This document shows, in pieces, positions 8,891-21,261 of a stretch of DNA of 64,000 bases. How positions within the stretch are numbered: position 1 is the stretch's first letter; each line of letters begins with the position of its first letter. The notes below the pieces were generated by a model. It saw only the letters and a program-made list of their open reading frames with translations, ran no database searches and was not told the origin of the DNA. Source of the stretch: Stenotrophomonas maltophilia (GTDB lineage: Bacteria; Pseudomonadota; Gammaproteobacteria; Xanthomonadales; Xanthomonadaceae); assembly GCF_004920835.1 (NCBI RefSeq), contig NZ_QFHO01000007.1, positions 62,001 through 126,000 of the forward strand, written 5' to 3'. The position numbers and the translations under genes are program-made.

Positions 8891-11017
8891 ATGAACTACT
8901 TGAGGAACGTCAGGGTCGCCTGGCGTCTTGGGCTTGGCTTTGGCCTGTTGTTGCTGCTGGTTGCCGCCGTGGTCGCTACCGGTGCCACCGCCACCATGGT
9001 GCAGAAGCGCGCGATGGAGCAGGTGGTCGAGGTCGGCGTAGCCAAGGTGCGGCTGCTGTCGGAGATGCTTGATGCCAACAACCAGATGATGGTCGTGCGC
9101 CGCGAGATGCTGATCCGCCAGGGCGAAGACCGTGCCAACGACGAGCAGCGCATCGCCGCTCTGGTCAAGCGCTACGAGGCCAGTTGGACGGCCTACCAGG
9201 CCCTGCCCGGCGATGCCGAAGGCAAGGTGATCGGCGAGACCATCGCCGCCAAGCGCGCGATCGCCCGTCCGCTCAACAAGCAGACCAGCGAACTGATGGA
9301 ACAGGGCGATTTCCCCGGCGCCGTAGCGCTGACCCTGGGCCCGGTCCAAGAAGCGGCCAATGGCTGGAACAAGGCACTGGCCGATGGCGTGGCCTTCGAA
9401 GAGAAGGAAAGCCGTGATGCCGCCGCCGAGGCGATCCGCCTGGGCGAGCGCAGCCTGCTGCAGCTGCTGGTGCTGGGCGGCGTCGCGCTGTTGGTCGGCA
9501 TCGGTGCCTCGATGATGATCGGCCGCAGCTTGACCGGTCCGCTGGCCCGCGCGGTGAACCTGGCTGAGCGTCTGTCCAAGGGACAGCTGGACCAGGAATT
9601 CCGCCTGGGTGGCCGTGACGAGCTGACCCAGCTCGGCGAGGCCATGGCCAGCGTTCGCCAGAGCGTGCAGGCCGCCATCGGCGCGCAGCTGCAGATGGCC
9701 GAGCAGCATGAAGCCGGCGCGATCCGTTACCGGATGGACGCCAGTGCGTTCCCCGGCGACTTCGGCCGCATGGTGCAGGCCACCAACCACCTGGTCGAAT
9801 CGCACGTGCAGGTGCAGCTGCTGATGGCCGAGGTGATGCAGCGCTATGCCATCGGCGACCTCAGTCGCGATCTGCCCGAGTACCCAGGTGAGAAGGGCAC
9901 GCTGACCCGTACCCTGGCGGCGGTGAAGCAGAGCCTGATGGCGATCAACGCGCAGATCGATGAACTGGCCCGTGCCGCGCGCGCTGGCGATTTCAGCGTG
10001 CGTGGCGACGCCGCGGCATTCCAGTACCAGTTCCAGGCGATGGTGAACCACCTCAACGGCATGATGGCCAGTTCGCAGGCCAGCATCGCCGATGTCTCCG
10101 ACGTGCTGCGCGCCATCTCGCATGGCAACCTCACCGCGCGCATGGAGGGCGAGTACGAGGGCGTGTTCGCGCGCATGCGTGACGATGCCAATGCCACCAC
10201 CACGCAGCTGACCGGAATCGTGCGTGGCATCCAGGTGGCCGCCGACAGCATCAACAACGCGGCACAGGAACTCGCCGCCGGCAACAATGACCTGTCGCGC
10301 CGTACCGAACAACAGGCGGCGAATCTGGAAGAGGCCGCCGCCTCGATGGAAGAGCTGACTTCGACCGTGCGCCAGAACGCCGAGCTGGCACGCCAGGCCG
10401 ACAGCGAAGCGCACGCGGCCGGCGTTGCCGTGCGCGAGACCGAGCAGGCCATGGCGCAGATGGCCACGGTGATGGGCGAGATCGACCAGTCTTCGGCGCG
10501 CATTTCGGAAATCTCCACGGTGATCGATGGCATCGCCTTCCAGACCAACATCCTGGCGCTGAACGCTGCAGTGGAAGCGGCGCGTGCCGGTGAACAGGGC
10601 CGCGGCTTTGCGGTGGTGGCCAGCGAAGTGCGTACGCTGGCACAGCGTGCCGGTGTCGCTGCCAAGGAGATCAAGGAGTTGATCGAGGACGCCGCTGCCA
10701 AGGTGCAGAGTGGCCTGGCCGTGACCGTGGAATCGGAAGCCGCCATTGCCCGCGTGGCCCAGGCGAGCTCGCGTACCACCCAGCTGATGAGCGACATCGC
10801 CGCCGCCAGCAAGGAACAGGCGGCTGGCATCGAGCAGGTCAACCAGGTGGTGGTGCAGATGGACCAGGTAACCCAGCAGAACGCCGCGCTGGTGGAAGAG
10901 GCGACCGCTGCCAGCCGCGCGCTGGAAGAGCAGGCGCATGCGCTGACCACGTCGGTGTCGGTATTCCAGATCGAGCAGGACGGTGCAGCCCGCGCCGTGG
11001 TGGCGCGCGCGGCCTGA
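8891..11017 (+). CDS. Methyl-accepting chemotaxis protein with extended HAMP region
   Basis: A 708-residue transmembrane chemoreceptor. Helix one (about 9-31) and helix two (about 193-215) bracket a roughly 160-residue periplasmic helical-bundle sensor. HAMP follows ([20 protein letters not shown]), then an unusually long stretch to about residue 430 with repeated HAMP-like units ([35 protein letters not shown]), and the signalling hairpin whose tip reads [20 protein letters not shown]. No C-terminal NWETF-type receptor tail is present. The ATG at 8891 starts directly at the membrane helix; no clear ribosome site is seen. No che genes are adjacent, so the ligand is unknown. Confidence 0.92.
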   Translation: MNYLRNVRVAWRLGLGFGLLLLLVAAVVATGATATMVQKRAMEQVVEVGVAKVRLLSEMLDANNQMMVVRREMLIRQGEDRANDEQRIAALVKRYEASWTAYQALPGDAEGKVIGETIAAKRAIARPLNKQTSELMEQGDFPGAVALTLGPVQEAANGWNKALADGVAFEEKESRDAAAEAIRLGERSLLQLLVLGGVALLVGIGASMMIGRSLTGPLARAVNLAERLSKGQLDQEFRLGGRDELTQLGEAMASVRQSVQAAIGAQLQMAEQHEAGAIRYRMDASAFPGDFGRMVQATNHLVESHVQVQLLMAEVMQRYAIGDLSRDLPEYPGEKGTLTRTLAAVKQSLMAINAQIDELARAARAGDFSVRGDAAAFQYQFQAMVNHLNGMMASSQASIADVSDVLRAISHGNLTARMEGEYEGVFARMRDDANATTTQLTGIVRGIQVAADSINNAAQELAAGNNDLSRRTEQQAANLEEAAASMEELTSTVRQNAELARQADSEAHAAGVAVRETEQAMAQMATVMGEIDQSSARISEISTVIDGIAFQTNILALNAAVEAARAGEQGRGFAVVASEVRTLAQRAGVAAKEIKELIEDAAAKVQSGLAVTVESEAAIARVAQASSRTTQLMSDIAAASKEQAAGIEQVNQVVVQMDQVTQQNAALVEEATAASRALEEQAHALTTSVSVFQIEQDGAARAVVARAA

Positions 11018-11064
11018 TCGTCACCGCGTCGGCACGGCAAAGTGCCGTGCCGACCGAGAAGACC

Positions 11065-11688
11065 TCAGCGCTTGAACAAGCGCTCGTGCATCCAGCCGTC
11101 GTTGGTCAGCACGAGCGTCGCTTTGCCATCGATTTCGTCCTTAGCTTGATCCGCGAGGTTACGGTAGCTGGCCTGGACCTCTTTCGATCTGGCCCAACTG
11201 TCCGCATCTTCGACCTTGTAGCGGAAGTTCACCTGAGACAATTTCACGCCCATCATCTCGCTGGGCTCGGTAAAGGTGTCCACCTCTGTCACCCTGAACT
11301 TGCCGGTGCAGAACGCTGCTTGACCTGCAATTGTTTCTGCCCCGCCTTCTACGAGGAACTTCTTTCCTTTGGATGTAAGCGCGTACTCGCCAGCCGGTAC
11401 GGTCGATGTGCCAAACATCGACTTCATTTCAGATGCTTGGCGGCTCAGCAACCCGGCCTCGACCAAGGCGTTGGCCTGCAGGCGCGCGCGCTCTCCCAAG
11501 CTGCCATCGTTGGCCAGTTTGAAGGGGAGTTCCCGCGCGGGCAAAGCAGCGCAGAGCCCGTTCTTGGTATCAAGATATTTCTGAATAGCCTTGCCGAAAT
11601 TGCCCTTGTTGGCGGTCTGGGAACTGCTGCATGCCGCCAGTACGAGCATCAGCGCGCTGGTCGCCAGAACTCGGTTCACATTCTTCAT
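11065..11688 (-). CDS. Hypothetical lipoprotein
   Basis: A 207-residue predicted lipoprotein. The signal peptide ends in LVLAAC, a lipobox, followed by SSSQ; no Asp at +2, so outer-membrane sorting is expected. The mature part has two further Cys residues (GLCAAL, AAFCTGKF) that could form a disulphide and repeated charged helices. I do not recognise a named family. ATG 11688 fits the signal peptide; the frame extending to 11733 adds non-signal residues. It converges on the chemoreceptor gene. Confidence 0.75.
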   Translation of the reverse strand: MKNVNRVLATSALMLVLAACSSSQTANKGNFGKAIQKYLDTKNGLCAALPARELPFKLANDGSLGERARLQANALVEAGLLSRQASEMKSMFGTSTVPAGEYALTSKGKKFLVEGGAETIAGQAAFCTGKFRVTEVDTFTEPSEMMGVKLSQVNFRYKVEDADSWARSKEVQASYRNLADQAKDEIDGKATLVLTNDGWMHERLFKR

Positions 11689-12024
11689 CTCAACTATCCC
11701 TGTCAGTGGGTCAATCAGCGTAGCCGCTACCACCGAGCGAAGCTACAGGGTGGTGGATGTCGATGATCTGTCCTTGAGGGAGCCCAGCGAGGATGCCCTG
11801 GCGGCGATCAGCAGTGCCAGATGACTTCCGGATTGCTCTGCACGGGATATAGCCGTTTACGACAAACTGCGCGACGTGCACTGCCTTCATCGGTGTGCCT
11901 GAGCTACGAGTGTCTCTGGATGGCAGAGCAGGTGAGTCGCGCTATCACCGATGCCGTACGGCCGTTGCCGCTCGGTCTTCACTCCTCCATATGAGAGGGC
12001 GTAGGCCTGCGCCCGCTGATCGCG
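11689..12024. other. Gene-poor 336-bp gap
   Basis: No frame here has convincing coding character and base composition is visibly less GC-rich than the neighbours, with short AT-rich patches around 11860 and 11990. No clear terminator or repeat is present. It holds the promoter of the lipoprotein gene and possibly decayed sequence upstream of the reading frame at 12025. Confidence 0.5.
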
Positions 12025-12318
12025 ATGACCCTGGCCGTGGCCGCCTTCATGGCGCTGGGCGCGGCGAACTACGTGACGGTGCGCGGGGAGCAGATCCACA
12101 ACGCCGGCAGCGGCGAAGTGATCCGCCTGCAGTTGAACGGCGACCGCGCGCCATTGCCGGGCACTGCGCGCCTGCTCGGTTCCAGCAGCGCGTTCCTGTT
12201 CGTCTGGTGGCCGCAGCAGCGGCGTGCCGAGACCATTCCGATCGCGGCGTTGCGCACGCTGCAGGCGGCTGCCGTGCCGGTGCCCTCAGCCGCAGTGACG
12301 GTGGGGCCGTCCCGCTGA
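12025..12318 (+). CDS. Short hypothetical membrane-anchored protein, possibly a 3' remnant
   Basis: A 97-residue frame with GC-rich codon use like its neighbours. It opens with a hydrophobic helix (LAVAAFMALGAANYV) followed by an extracytoplasmic-looking region and an Ala/Val/Pro tail. No ribosome site precedes the ATG. The frame remains open and sensible for nine codons upstream (GVGLRPLIA), then meets a stop at 11992. This fits a gene whose 5' part was lost or replaced at the composition change near 11990, though a genuine small gene cannot be excluded. No function can be given. Confidence 0.4.
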   Translation: MTLAVAAFMALGAANYVTVRGEQIHNAGSGEVIRLQLNGDRAPLPGTARLLGSSSAFLFVWWPQQRRAETIPIAALRTLQAAAVPVPSAAVTVGPSR

Positions 12319-12425
12319 GGTAGGGTGCGTGGGTCGCTTGGGACCGATCCAGCGAAAGTAGGCGCTGCGCCACAGATCCAGCGCCTGTGATGCGGGCGCG
12401 GGCTGCTCCCCGTTTTCGGGGACGA

Positions 12426-12917
12426 TCAATTTCTGCTCCGCGTTCGGGCAGCCTTTTTCGCTGCGGTCTTGCGTGCCGCTGTCTTTCGGGTACGGGTAGC
12501 CGCCGCCTTCTTGGCGGCGGCGCTGCGGGTTGCGGCGGTAGCCTTCTTGACGGGCGCCTTTTTGGGAGCGGCTTTCTTCGCCGTGCTGGATGCAGGCGCC
12601 CTCTTTGCAACCGTCCTTTTCGCAGCAGACTTCTTCGCAGGCGACTTTTTCACGGACGACTTTTTCTCAGCCGGTTTCTTGGCAGTCGACTTCTTCGTAG
12701 TAGTCTTCTTCACAGCGGCCTTCTTCGCTGGCGCCTTTTCCGCCGCCTTGCGCGCGCTGCCGCTGCGCTTGCCACCACCATCCTGCTTGTTCACGGTGGC
12801 CCAGGCGATGCGCTCGGCGGTGCCTTCGCTGGCACCACGTTCGCGCTCGCTCTCTTCGATATGCTCGGCCTGGCGCTTCTGTTTGTCGGTATAGGCGGAT
12901 TTGTCACCACGGGGCAT
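12426..12917 (-). CDS. Histone H1-like Lys/Ala-rich protein
   Basis: A 163-residue protein in two parts. The first 55 residues (MPRGDKSAYTDKQKRQAEHI ... WATVNKQDGGGK) resemble small conserved bacterial proteins often labelled plasmid stabilisation protein without evidence. From about residue 58 to the end it is almost only Ala, Lys, Arg, Thr and Pro with repeated AKK, VKK and PAKK units, the composition of eukaryotic H1 tails and of bacterial H1-like and AlgP-like proteins. It probably binds DNA non-specifically. It lies 21 bp downstream of katE on the same strand, so it may share the katE transcript. Confidence 0.8.
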   Translation of the reverse strand: MPRGDKSAYTDKQKRQAEHIEESERERGASEGTAERIAWATVNKQDGGGKRSGSARKAAEKAPAKKAAVKKTTTKKSTAKKPAEKKSSVKKSPAKKSAAKRTVAKRAPASSTAKKAAPKKAPVKKATAATRSAAAKKAAATRTRKTAARKTAAKKAARTRSRN

Positions 12918-12938
12918 GGGGATTCTCCTGTCGGATGG

Positions 12939-15035
12939 TCAGGCCAGCAGGCGCAGCTTCGGCTCGCGGGCCCACTGGCGGGTGGCGGCAGCGGCGAGGA
13001 AGGCCTTGCTGTCTTCGGCCTCCACGGTGCCGGCATCGTTGCCGACGCGCGCTGCCTTCAACAGGGCCTGTGCGCCTTCGTCACTGGCGATGGCTTTCAG
13101 GTGCGCCCAGGCATCGCTGACAAAGCCCACGGCTGCCGCTTCCTTGGCCAAGGCCTTGCCGGCGTCGGCACTCAGCACGACCGCCACTGCGTCGAACACC
13201 ACCGACGGGGTACCGGCCAGCTGTCCATCGGCGGCCTGCGTTTTGCCGTCGCTGAGCGTGGCACCGCCAATTTTCGGCGCGACCAGCTTGACGCTGGCGC
13301 CGGCCTTTTCGGCGGACTTGCGCAGAGTGGCGATCACCCGTGCATCGGAGCCCTCGTCGAACAGGATGCCGATGCAGCGCCCCTGCAGCAGGGGCTTGTT
13401 GCGGCCGATCACGCGCACCTCGGGTGCGGCGGGCAGGTCCTGTGCAGGGGTTGCCGTCGGTGCCGGGGCGGGCAGGGTGCCCAGTGCCAGCCCGTCGGCC
13501 ACGCGCTTGGCCAGGCCTTCGTCGATGTTGCGCAGATGGCTGACGGTGCGCACGCGCACCTTCTCGGTTTCCACCTTCGACAGCTCGAATACCAGCGCCG
13601 AGGCCAGGTGCGCCTGTTCCGGTGTTTCCAGGCTGCGGAAGAACATCCGCGCCTGGCTGTAGTGGTCGGCAAAGCTCTCCGCGCGGGTGCGGCCCTTGCG
13701 CCCATCATCGGCGCTGGCGTGGCTGCGGAAACCGGTGGGCGTCTCGCGCGGGCTGTCTTCCTGCAGCGAGCTGGGGTCGTAGGCCACGCGCCCCTTCGGC
13801 ACCTGCATCTGCATGTGGCCATCGCGCTGGTGGTTGGCGAACGGGCACTTCGGTGCGTTGATCGGAATCTGGTTGAAGTTCGGTCCGCCCAGGCGGATCA
13901 GCTGGGTATCCAGATAGGAGAACAGCCGCCCCTGCAGAAGCGGGTCATTGCTGAAATCGATGCCCGGCGGCACGTTGGCCGGGCAGAAGGCGACCTGCTC
14001 GGTCTCGGCGAAGAAATTGTCCGGCCAGCGGTCCAGCACCATGCGTCCGATCACCTGCAGCGGCACCAGCGACTCGGGGATGATCTTGGTCGGGTCCAGG
14101 TGGTCGAACGGGAAGCCATCGGCCTGTTCTTCGGTAAACAGCTGCACGGCCAGCTCCCACTCGGGGAAGTCGCCGCGCTGGATCGCCTCGAACAGGTCGC
14201 GGCGGTGGAAATCGTTGTCGGCGGCCTGCAGCTTCAGCGCCTCGTCCCAGACGGTGGACTGCAGCCCCAGCTTCGGCCGCCAGTGGAACTTGACGAAGGT
14301 GGAGTTCCCTTCCTCATCCAGCAGGCGGAAGCTGTGGATGCCGAAGCCTTCGATGGTGCGCAGCGAGCGCGGAATCGTCCGGTCGCTCATCGCCCACATG
14401 ATCATGTGCATCGATTCGGGCATCAGCGAGACGAAATCCCAGAACGTGTCGTGTGCGCTGGCTGCCTGCGGGAAGGCGCGGTCCGGTTCCATCTTCACCG
14501 CATGGATCAGGTCGGGGAACTTGATCGCGTCCTGGATGAAGAACACCGGAATGTTGTTGCCGACCAGGTCCCAGTTGCCTTCCCTGGTGTAGAACTTCAC
14601 CGCGAAGCCGCGCACGTCGCGCGGGGTGTCGACCGAGCCGGCGCCGCCGGCAACCGTGGAGAAGCGGGTGAACACCGGCGTCTTCACCCCGACCTCGGTG
14701 AGGATCTTCGCCCGGGTCACCTTGCCCAGCGAGCGGGTCAGTTCGAAGAAGCCGTGGGCAGCCGAACCGCGCGCGTGGACGATGCGCTCGGGAATGCGTT
14801 CGTGGTCGAAGTGGGTGATCTTCTCGCGCAGCAGGAAGTCTTCCAGCAAGGTCGGCCCACGCGGCCCCTGGCGCAGGGAATTCTGGTTGTCGGCGACCGG
14901 GATGCCCTGGTTGCTGGTCAGTACCGGATGGGCGCCTCCTGCCAGCTGATGCAGTTCATCGCCCTGGCCGCGGCTGTCACGGTCGGCGGAGGGAGTGGCG
15001 GGAGCGCGCTTGCCGGTCGGCTTGCTGGCGGCCAT
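12939..15035 (-). CDS. katE: Catalase HPII, large-subunit monofunctional haem catalase
   Basis: Breaks down hydrogen peroxide, typically in stationary phase. The 698-residue length marks the large-subunit class. The distal His is in [13 protein letters not shown], the NADPH/haem pocket segment FTRFSTVAG follows, and the proximal haem ligand Tyr lies in [10 protein letters not shown]. After the catalase core a C-terminal flavodoxin/GATase-like domain starts near residue 545 ([14 protein letters not shown] ... GILFDEGSD), diagnostic of HPII. An AGGAG ribosome site precedes the ATG. It is divergent from a PAS-AraC regulator and followed by the H1-like gene. Confidence 0.96.
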   Translation of the reverse strand: MAASKPTGKRAPATPSADRDSRGQGDELHQLAGGAHPVLTSNQGIPVADNQNSLRQGPRGPTLLEDFLLREKITHFDHERIPERIVHARGSAAHGFFELTRSLGKVTRAKILTEVGVKTPVFTRFSTVAGGAGSVDTPRDVRGFAVKFYTREGNWDLVGNNIPVFFIQDAIKFPDLIHAVKMEPDRAFPQAASAHDTFWDFVSLMPESMHMIMWAMSDRTIPRSLRTIEGFGIHSFRLLDEEGNSTFVKFHWRPKLGLQSTVWDEALKLQAADNDFHRRDLFEAIQRGDFPEWELAVQLFTEEQADGFPFDHLDPTKIIPESLVPLQVIGRMVLDRWPDNFFAETEQVAFCPANVPPGIDFSNDPLLQGRLFSYLDTQLIRLGGPNFNQIPINAPKCPFANHQRDGHMQMQVPKGRVAYDPSSLQEDSPRETPTGFRSHASADDGRKGRTRAESFADHYSQARMFFRSLETPEQAHLASALVFELSKVETEKVRVRTVSHLRNIDEGLAKRVADGLALGTLPAPAPTATPAQDLPAAPEVRVIGRNKPLLQGRCIGILFDEGSDARVIATLRKSAEKAGASVKLVAPKIGGATLSDGKTQAADGQLAGTPSVVFDAVAVVLSADAGKALAKEAAAVGFVSDAWAHLKAIASDEGAQALLKAARVGNDAGTVEAEDSKAFLAAAATRQWAREPKLRLLA

Positions 15036-15152
15036 GGAGGTTCTCCTGGAGCGGGTAGGGGCAGACTCCGGACACTGGCGCGGGTGGCGTTAATCCACAG
15101 TCCCCTGGGGGTGAACGCGCAGGGAAATCGGCGGCTCGGGTATGCTTGCCGC

Positions 15153-15875
15153 ATGCGAGTCGAACCCGCCGACATCGAAGCCCTGTTCGACGCCATTCCG
15201 GACGTGCTGTTCTTCATGAAGGACCGCCAGGGCCGCTACACCTACGTCAACCAGACCATGCTGCGGCGGCTGGGCCTGCGCGCGCGCAAGGACGTGATCG
15301 GCCGTACCGCGGCCGAGATCTACCCGACCGGCCTCAGTGCGGATTACGTCGACCAGGACGCCCGTGTGCTGTCCGGCGAGGTGATCGAGAACCTTATGGA
15401 GCTGCACCTGTTCGCCAACCGCGAACCAGGCTGGTGCCTGACCTGCAAGCGCCCGCTGGTGGTCGACGGGGCGATCGAGGGCCTGATCGGCATTTCCCGG
15501 GACCTTGGCCAGAAGGACAGCCTGGGCGCCCAGTACGAGCAGCTGCGGCTGGCGCTGGCCCACCTCAATGCGCACTACGCCGAGAACGTGCGCATGCAGA
15601 CCCTGCTGGACATCACCGGCTTCTCGCTGTCCAAGCTGGAGCGCAGTTTCCGCAAAGTGTTCCAGATGACCCCGCAGCAGGTGTTGACCCGGCTGCGGAT
15701 CCAGATGGCCATGCACCTGCTGCATGGCGACGACAGCATCGCCTGCATCGGCCAGGCCTGCGGTTTCAGCGACCAGAGCGCCTTTACCCGCAAGTTCAAG
15801 GCTGAAACCGGCTTCTCGCCGCGAGCCTACCGGGCCCGTATTGGTGGGAACGTCGGCGAGCCAGCGCTGGCCTGA
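15153..15875 (+). CDS. PAS-domain AraC-family transcriptional regulator
   Basis: A 240-residue regulator. Residues about 5-115 form a PAS domain (DAIPDVLFFMKDRQGRYTYV, then DVIGRTAAEIYP), a likely small-molecule or redox sensor. Residues about 135-230 are a two-helix-turn-helix AraC DNA-binding domain (LLDITGFSLSKLERSFRKVF; ACGFSDQSAFTRKFKAETG). The PAS/AraC combination replaces the usual cupin arm. The start is the only Met placing PAS at the N-terminus; ribosome site weak. It lies 81 bp upstream of an amino-acid permease on the same strand and divergent from katE; the permease is the likelier target. Confidence 0.88.
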   Translation: MRVEPADIEALFDAIPDVLFFMKDRQGRYTYVNQTMLRRLGLRARKDVIGRTAAEIYPTGLSADYVDQDARVLSGEVIENLMELHLFANREPGWCLTCKRPLVVDGAIEGLIGISRDLGQKDSLGAQYEQLRLALAHLNAHYAENVRMQTLLDITGFSLSKLERSFRKVFQMTPQQVLTRLRIQMAMHLLHGDDSIACIGQACGFSDQSAFTRKFKAETGFSPRAYRARIGGNVGEPALA

Positions 15876-15956
15876 GCCGCCTGCTGCGCTGTGCCTATCC
15901 CCGTGGGCATGGGACAGGGTAAGGTGTCGCCCCTGTAGCCGCCGCCAGCCCTGCCG

Positions 15957-17324
15957 ATGCCCAACTCGATTCCGACCGCTTCGCCGTCCCGCCTCGGGCA
16001 CTCGCTCAAGCCCCGCCAGCTGATCATGATGGGGCTGGGCAGCGCCATCGGCGCCGGCCTGTTCCTCGGCTCGGGCGTGGGTGTGCAGGCGGCCGGTCCG
16101 GCGGTGCTGGTGTCGTATCTGGTGGCTGGCGCGCTGGTGATCATCGTGATGAACGCGCTGGGCGAGATGGCGGCGGCCAAACCGACCAGCGGTGCGTTCT
16201 CGGTATATGCGGCCGACGCCATGGGCGCTACCGCTGGCGCCACCGTGGGCTGGCTGTGGTGGGTGCAGCTGGTGATCGTGATCGCCGCCGAGGCCGTCGG
16301 CGCAGCCGGGCTGCTGGCCTCGGTCTGGCCGGTGATACCGGTGCCGATGGCCGCGCTGGCCTTCATGCTGTTCTTCACCGCGATCAACCTGCTCGGAGTG
16401 AAGAACTTCGGCGAGTTCGAATTCTGGTTCGCCATCCTCAAGGTGGCGGCGATCCTGGCCTTCATCGCCATCGGCGTGGCGCTGCTGATGGGCTGGCTGC
16501 CGCAGGCGACCTCGCCGGGCCTGAGCAACTTCACCGAGCATGGCGGCTTCGCGCCGAAGGGGCTGGCCGGTATTGGCGCGGCACTGCTGGTTGTCGTTTT
16601 TGCCTTTGGCGGCACCGAGATCGTGGCGGTCGCCGCAGCCGAAACCGAAGATCCCGAGCGCAGCATCGCCCGTGCCATCCGCACCGTGGCCTGGCGCATC
16701 CTGGTGTTCTACATCGGTTCCCTGAGCGTGATCATCGCCGTGGTGCCGTGGACCAGCGAGGCGCTGAAGTCGCCGTTCGCTGCGGTGCTGGATATCGCCC
16801 GCATCCCGGGCGCAGGTACGGCCATCACCCTGATCGCCGTGATCGCGCTGCTGTCGGCGCTCAATGCCAACCTCTACGGCGCCTCGCGCATGATGTATTC
16901 GCTGGCGCAGCGTCGTGAAGCGCCGGCCGTGCTCGGCTGGACCGACCCGCGCCAGGTGCCGGTGATCGCCGTGCTGGCCAGCGTGCTGTTCGGCTTTGCC
17001 GCCACGGTGATGGAGCTGCTGTTCCCGGACCGCGTACTGCCGGTGCTGCTGAACATCGTCGGTTCCACCTGCCTGCTGGTGTGGACGCTGTCGCTGGTCT
17101 CGCAGTTGGTGCTGCGCCGCCGCGCCGACCGCCTCGGCACCCGCCTGCCGTTCCGCATGGCCGGTTTCCCATGGCTGACCGTCTGTGCGCTGGGCATTCT
17201 GGCACTGATCTTCGGCCTGCTGCTGAGCGAGTCGCATACCCGGCTGCAGTTCCTGTCGATGGTGGCGCTGACCGCCACGATCGCCGCCGGCAGTGCCATC
17301 GCACGGCGCATGCGCGAGGCGTGA
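15957..17324 (+). CDS. APC-superfamily amino acid permease
   Basis: A 455-residue inner-membrane transporter with about 12 helices. The first helix contains GLGSAIGAGLFLGSG, the broken-helix substrate-binding signature of the amino acid transporter (AAT) group that includes GabP, AroP and ProY; FAFGGTEIVAVAAAETEDP in helix six is also typical, as is NANLYGASRMMYSLAQR. It imports an amino acid or GABA by proton symport; the substrate cannot be told from sequence. It follows the PAS-AraC regulator, which may control it. Confidence 0.9.
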   Translation: MPNSIPTASPSRLGHSLKPRQLIMMGLGSAIGAGLFLGSGVGVQAAGPAVLVSYLVAGALVIIVMNALGEMAAAKPTSGAFSVYAADAMGATAGATVGWLWWVQLVIVIAAEAVGAAGLLASVWPVIPVPMAALAFMLFFTAINLLGVKNFGEFEFWFAILKVAAILAFIAIGVALLMGWLPQATSPGLSNFTEHGGFAPKGLAGIGAALLVVVFAFGGTEIVAVAAAETEDPERSIARAIRTVAWRILVFYIGSLSVIIAVVPWTSEALKSPFAAVLDIARIPGAGTAITLIAVIALLSALNANLYGASRMMYSLAQRREAPAVLGWTDPRQVPVIAVLASVLFGFAATVMELLFPDRVLPVLLNIVGSTCLLVWTLSLVSQLVLRRRADRLGTRLPFRMAGFPWLTVCALGILALIFGLLLSESHTRLQFLSMVALTATIAAGSAIARRMREA

Positions 17325-17335
17325 CTGAAGCTGCC

Positions 17336-17354
17336 TGCCAGCGGCCGGCACTAC
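17336..17354. repeat. Half SMAG unit
   Basis: TGCCAGCGGCCGGCACTAC is one arm of a GTAG-type repeat on the reverse strand, without a facing partner. It sits between the permease and the VOC gene. Confidence 0.55.
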
Positions 17355-17427
17355 CACGGGGGCTGCACATCCGCCGTGCCATCCTGATCGCGTGGGCCGC
17401 CAGCGGCCCGTCGACCAGGAGTACCGC

Positions 17428-17838
17428 ATGCTGCGCAGTCGCCCCTTCCTGATGTTCACCGGCCAGGCTGAGGCCGCCCTGGCCCTGTACGCCGAAGCCT
17501 TCGCCGATTTCCGCCTGCTGGCCCTGCAGCGCCACCCGGAAGGCCCGGGAGCGGGCGTGCCGGGGCAGGTGCGCCAGGCCATCTTCCTGCTCGGCGGCAC
17601 CCATTACCTGTGCTTTGACAGTCTGGACGTGCACGATTTCACCTTCTCGCCGTCGATCTCGCTGTTCGTGGAGTGCTCCGGCGCCGAACAGTTCGAACGT
17701 GCCGCGCGGGTGCTGGGCGAGGGTGGCCACTGGCTGATGCCGGTGGGCGACTATGACTTCAGCAACCGCTATGGCTGGGTGCAGGATCGCTTCGGCGTGT
17801 CGTGGCAGTTGAGCCTGGGGCAGATGCCGGACCCGTGA
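17428..17838 (+). CDS. VOC-superfamily (PhnB/glyoxalase-like) protein
   Basis: A 136-residue protein of the vicinal-oxygen-chelate fold. It starts RSRPFLMFTGQAEAALALYA and contains CFDSLDVHDFTFSPSISLFVECSG and a closing NRYGWVQDRFGVSWQLSL, the pattern of PhnB-like 3-demethylubiquinone-type members. Function of such stand-alone proteins is usually unknown. ATG 17428 is chosen for its CCAGGAG site. It converges with gcvP on a shared terminator. Confidence 0.8.
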   Translation: MLRSRPFLMFTGQAEAALALYAEAFADFRLLALQRHPEGPGAGVPGQVRQAIFLLGGTHYLCFDSLDVHDFTFSPSISLFVECSGAEQFERAARVLGEGGHWLMPVGDYDFSNRYGWVQDRFGVSWQLSLGQMPDP

Positions 17839-17880
17839 CCGGATGTTTGTGGGTGTGGGCCTTGGTCCATACGCCCTTAT

Positions 17881-17912
17881 GAAAACGGCCCGCTTGCGCG
17901 GGCCGTTTTCTT
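17881..17912. terminator. Bidirectional terminator between the VOC gene and gcvP
   Basis: A perfect 13-bp inverted repeat (17881-17893 with 17898-17910) with A-run before and T-run after works for both converging genes. Confidence 0.9.
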
Positions 17913-17930
17913 TACCGATGCAGCGAGGAA

Positions 17931-20798
<2,868 letters not shown>

Positions 20799-20868
20799 GG
20801 CGAAGGATCCGTCAGGAAAGGGCACACGCACGGGCACAAGCCGCCGGTCGGCGGTCTGCGGGGCGCCC

Positions 20869-21033
20869 CTCTGTCCTTTTGCCTGAGAGTTTGAAAGCGC
20901 GGCGGACCGCTGCTTCTTGCCCCTTCGGCGCCGGATTGAACCGGTCTCTCCAGAGTTCTGTTACGGGTGGTATCGGGCCTGAGCGATTACGGGCGTTGCG
21001 CCTTCGGCAGCGGTGTTCCGCTTCTCCCACCGT
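20869..21033 (-). promoter_or_regulatory. Tandem glycine riboswitch
   Basis: On the minus strand the gcvP leader contains two aptamers. Aptamer II (20955-20869) has P1 CTCTG/CAGAG, GGAGAG, the core GCGCCGAAGGGGCAA and CTCTCAGGCAAAAGGACAG, a near-consensus glycine aptamer. Aptamer I (21033-20963) has ACGGTGG/CCACCCGT as P1, GGGAGAAG, CTGCCGAAGGCGCAAC and GCTCAGGCCCGATACC, the more divergent partner usual in proteobacteria. Glycine binding should raise gcvP expression. Between aptamer II and the ATG (20868-20799) GC hairpins occur but no T-run, so translational control is likelier than termination. Confidence 0.93.
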
Positions 21034-21044
21034 GTTACCCGCCG

Positions 21045-21050
21045 ATTATA
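21045..21050 (-). promoter_or_regulatory. gcvP promoter -10 box
   Basis: On the minus strand this hexamer is a perfect TATAAT, rare in such GC-rich DNA, placed so that transcription would begin near 21038, right at the 5' end of the riboswitch. No good -35 match is visible upstream. Confidence 0.65.
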
Positions 21051-21261
21051 GCCCGTTGCGCGCCGGCCGGCCGCTCCCGGGAGGCGCCGCTGCGCCTGAA
21101 TGGCCGATGGCCCGGCCGTGCGTTTTGTGCATCCGTGCATGGCGCGGGGCGCAATCCCCACCTATGATGGGCGGATACCCGAATTCATCTGGCGCTGTCC
21201 CTGTTTCAGGGGACTGGCGCCCGCCGTGCGTGCCGCGCATGGCCCTGCCGGACGCCTCTCC

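Noticed and set aside
12387..15875. An 1162-codon plus-strand frame across the H1-like gene and katE into the AraC gene
   Set aside because: It is antisense to katE for most of its length, with Gly/Arg/His-rich composition typical of GC-rich shadow frames; only the part from 15153 is the real AraC-type gene.
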